Assembly (NCBI GenBank): GCA_025965295.1
Contig: JAOPXF010000427.1
Coordinates: 1-8,349, forward strand
Reading direction: 5' to 3'
Origin: Nocardioides sp.
Lineage (GTDB): Bacteria > Actinomycetota > Actinomycetes > Propionibacteriales > Nocardioidaceae
DNA: 8,349 nt
The translations under genes were made by a program, and so were the position numbers. This document shows positions 6,841-8,349 of the stretch, piece by piece. Under the pieces are notes generated by a model. The model was not told where the DNA came from. It was given only the letters and a program-made list of their open reading frames with translations, and did no database searches. The first letter of the stretch is position 1. The number at the start of each line of letters is the position of its first letter.

Positions 6841-7365
6841 GTGGTCGAAGCGACGTTGACTATCTCCCTTGACCCGTGGGGGGCGATTTATGAGGTGGGT
6901 CGGGGTGAGAGTATTTCGTTCAATTGTGCTTTGGGTGAGGCCGGTTGGGTTGAGATACACATAGAGCGTCTCGCCGTCTTCATCAATGGCCAAGGCGACT
7001 CGCGGATATCAACGACCTTTCCGCCCGTTTTCAATCGCCTTCCAAGAGGCGTATCCATGGAGCCGGATTCCGAGCTCAAGACAGCCGCTGCTATTGCTCG
7101 CGAACCTCCCCCGCCTCACCTTGCGAATTGGTGGAGGAGTATCTCGGGTCGACCCGGCCTAATGGGCCAGTTGTCCAGTTCCATTGCTTTGTCACTGCGG
7201 ATTGGTTTCGAGGACCCTCCAATTCAATTGGACGCGATCAATGAACTCAGAGTTAGCAGTCTGGGCGAGCGAACCAAGTGGTTCTTTGCCGTTGCAGAGG
7301 TCGCGACGTGGCACTCAACCTCGCGCGTGCGGATATGGGACACGATGCCTTCCGATGACTCGTGA
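6841..7365 (+). CDS. Hypothetical protein of unknown family, island cargo (start uncertain)
   Basis: From the GTG at 6841 the product has 174 residues and ends at a TGA at 7363-7365. The frame is open from a GTG at 6778, which would overlap the previous gene by 46 bp. Because that extension mirrors the other gene's end, 6841 is preferred, though no good ribosome-binding site is seen for either. There is no signal peptide or membrane segment, so the protein is probably cytosolic. The first 60 residues alternate like a compact beta-domain (TLTISLDPWGAIYEVGRGES, VEIHIERLAVFINGQGDS). They are followed by a Pro/Arg-rich linker and a second part with ALSLRIGFEDPP and TKWFFAVAEVATW. I cannot assign a family. 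The AT-rich codon use matches the secreted-protein gene 17 bp upstream, so the two may be co-expressed. It may also be a 5'-truncated remnant. Confidence 0.45.
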   Translation: MVEATLTISLDPWGAIYEVGRGESISFNCALGEAGWVEIHIERLAVFINGQGDSRISTTFPPVFNRLPRGVSMEPDSELKTAAAIAREPPPPHLANWWRSISGRPGLMGQLSSSIALSLRIGFEDPPIQLDAINELRVSSLGERTKWFFAVAEVATWHSTSRVRIWDTMPSDDS

Positions 7366-7400
7366 CACCACCTATGTGGCGCCCCCTGAGTGTTTGATCG

Positions 7401-7562
7401 ATCCGCCGCGGTTTCGCGCGGTTGCGCCGCCGTCCCGACCCCGGGTACGTCGATGTGGCCAAGCTGCTCTCCATCGCCTACGTGGTGGCGAGCGCGTTCC
7501 TGGTGAGGGGCGTTGTGCTGATCGTCGGGGGCCTCGTCGTCCCCCTCCACATCGACTCCTAG
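7401..7562 (+). pseudogene. Displaced 3' fragment of rseP (right repeat, attR-like)
   Basis: These 53 codons plus TAG correspond codon for codon to the end of the functional protease. The first residue is Ile of IRRGFARLRRRPDPGYVDVA and the last ones are VVPLHIDS. No 5' part and no start are present. Replacements against the functional copy include Val to Phe, Pro to Ser, Met to Arg (ATG/AGG at 7506-7508, inside the last membrane helix) and Asp to Gly. An arginine in that helix and loss of the catalytic parts mark it as non-functional. From 7481 its codons are GC-rich like the host genes, while 7401-7470 has T at five sites where the left copy has G or C. It probably retains the original chromosomal rseP tail, left beside ispG. 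Confidence 0.85.
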
Positions 7563-7614
7563 TCTCGGTACGGTCGCTGCGCGACCTATTCGACCACCGA
7601 AGTAGCCTGAGGAC
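7563..7614 (+). promoter_or_regulatory. Probable ancestral rseP-ispG spacer
   Basis: These 52 bp between the stop of the displaced tail and the ispG ATG would have been the original spacer in the dxr-rseP-ispG operon. GAGG at 7609-7612 lies only 2 nt before the ATG, which is too close for a good ribosome-binding site. No clear promoter is visible. ispG now either depends on read-through across the inserted DNA or on a promoter within it. Confidence 0.4.
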
Positions 7615-8349
7615 ATGACCGCGATCAGCCTGGGCATGCCCGAGGCACCCCCACCCGTGCTCGCCCCCCGCCGCCCCACCCGCCAGATCCGGGTCGGCAA
7701 GGTGGGCGTCGGGAGCGAGTCGCCCGTCTCGGTCCAGTCGATGACGACCACGCTGACCTCCGACGTCAACGCGACGCTCCAGCAGATCGCCGAGCTGACC
7801 GCGACCGGCTGCGACATCGTGCGGGTCGCCTGCCCGAGCCAGGACGATGCCGACGCGCTCGCCGAGATCGCCCAGCACTCGCAGATCCCGGTCATCGCCG
7901 ACATCCACTTCCAGCCCAAGTACGTCTACGCCGCGATCGACGCCGGCTGCGCCGCCGTACGCGTCAACCCGGGCAACATCCGCAAGTTCGACGACCAGGT
8001 CAAGGAGATCGCGCGGGCCGCCAAGGACCGCGGCACCTCGATCCGGATCGGCGTCAACGCCGGCAGCCTCGACAAGCGCATCCTGGACAAGTACGGCAAG
8101 GCGACGCCCGAGGCTCTCGTCGAGTCCGCGGTCTGGGAGGCGGGGCTCTTCGAGGAGCACGACTTCCACGACTTCAAGATCTCCGTGAAGCACAACGACC
8201 CGGTCGTCATGGTGCGGGCCTACGAGCTGCTCGCCGAGGCCGGCGACTGGCCGCTCCACCTCGGCGTGACCGAGGCCGGCCCGGCGTTCCAGGGCACGAT
8301 CAAGTCGGCGACGGCGTTCGGCGCGCTGCTGTCCCAGGGCATCGGCGAC
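7615..8349 (+). CDS. ispG: 4-hydroxy-3-methylbut-2-en-1-yl diphosphate synthase, N-terminal part (3' end outside window)
   Basis: The frame is open from the ATG at 7615 to the window edge, giving 245 residues. IspG (GcpE) converts MEcPP to HMBPP in the MEP pathway, an iron-sulfur reductive step in the cytosol. The TIM-barrel half is well conserved: VGKVGVGSESPVSVQSMTTT (27-46), GCDIVRVACP (65-74), IPVIADIHF (91-99), AAVRVNPGNI (113-122), SIRIGVNAGSLD (142-153), FKISVKHND (187-195) and LHLGVTEAGP (214-223). The [4Fe-4S]-binding cysteines of the C-terminal domain lie beyond the edge. Actinobacterial IspG has roughly 380-390 residues, so about one third is missing. The N-terminal extension MTAISLGMPEAPPPVLAPRR is normal for actinobacterial members. 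The gene normally follows rseP directly; here 1.46 kb of inserted DNA and a displaced rseP tail separate them. Confidence 0.96.
   Translation, partial: MTAISLGMPEAPPPVLAPRRPTRQIRVGKVGVGSESPVSVQSMTTTLTSDVNATLQQIAELTATGCDIVRVACPSQDDADALAEIAQHSQIPVIADIHFQPKYVYAAIDAGCAAVRVNPGNIRKFDDQVKEIARAAKDRGTSIRIGVNAGSLDKRILDKYGKATPEALVESAVWEAGLFEEHDFHDFKISVKHNDPVVMVRAYELLAEAGDWPLHLGVTEAGPAFQGTIKSATAFGALLSQGIGD

Larger units (their letters stand above)
6011..7470. mobile_element. Putative 1.46 kb integrated element at the 3' end of rseP
   Basis: The interval is set by the polarity switch inside the two direct repeats: the first 10 bp, CCATCGCCTA (6011-6020), recur at 7471-7480. It contains the replacement tail of rseP, a 208 bp non-coding leader, two unknown genes on the same strand and the 5' arm of the right repeat. 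Its base composition is well below that of the flanks. No integrase, transposase, relaxase or phage gene is visible, and there are no transposon-like terminal inverted repeats. If excised by recombination between the repeats it would form a circle of 1460 bp. The alternative is homologous exchange with DNA of a related strain carrying these genes beside its own rseP tail. That foreign DNA is present is fairly secure; that it was a site-specific mobile element is inference. Confidence 0.5.

Noticed and set aside
7368..7379. Small inverted repeat CCAC-CTAT-GTGG after the second cargo ORF
   Set aside because: A 4 bp stem is too short to support a terminator call.
7184..7618. Plus-strand open frame across the right repeat, and minus-strand frames at 7224-8259
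   Set aside because: They overlap the displaced rseP tail and ispG in other frames and show no protein-like features.

Overview
The window is GC-rich DNA with the codon use and gene order of a high-GC actinobacterium. The protein sequences look most like Nocardioidaceae (Nocardioides-type); that family assignment is my inference from memory and no search was run. Six recognisable chromosomal genes surround a short stretch of clearly different base composition. As a spot count, 6481-6540 has 27 G/C of 60, against 40 of 60 at 4261-4320.

Layout. Positions 2-760 (+) hold the C-terminal part of an ECF42-type sigma factor, cut by the window edge. It converges on a minus-strand pair: a secreted polysaccharide deacetylase with two Calx-beta-like repeats (790-2229) and, upstream of it by 25 bp, a GabT-like 4-aminobutyrate aminotransferase (2255-3598). 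The aminotransferase has no ATG, GTG or TTG where its N terminus should begin. Diverging from it at 3641 is dxr (MEP isoprenoid pathway), overlapping by 4 bp (ATGA) with a site-2 protease gene of the RseP/Rip1 type (4741-6102). The MEP gene ispG starts at 7615 and runs off the right edge. dxr-protease-ispG is the usual actinobacterial order, so the two MEP enzymes and the protease would normally form one operon.

The unusual part lies between the protease gene and ispG. About 1.46 kb of lower-GC DNA holds a small secreted protein of unknown function (6311-6823) and a second unknown ORF (about 6841-7365). It is bounded by two copies of the last 53 codons of the protease gene: 5941-6102, which is in use, and 7401-7562, a fragment with no 5' part. 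The copies match at 125 of 140 positions without a gap, and their stop codons fall at the same place. The differences change polarity inside the repeat. In the first 70 bp the left copy has the G/C variant. After the identical block 6011-6020 / 7471-7480 the right copy mostly does. This is the pattern expected if an incoming DNA circle carrying its own version of the 3' end recombined into the resident gene, giving the protease a replacement C terminus and displacing the original tail next to ispG. The E. coli element e14 does this in icd. No integrase is visible, so this would be a very small non-autonomous or decayed element, or the product of homologous recombination. It is the main candidate for something undescribed here.
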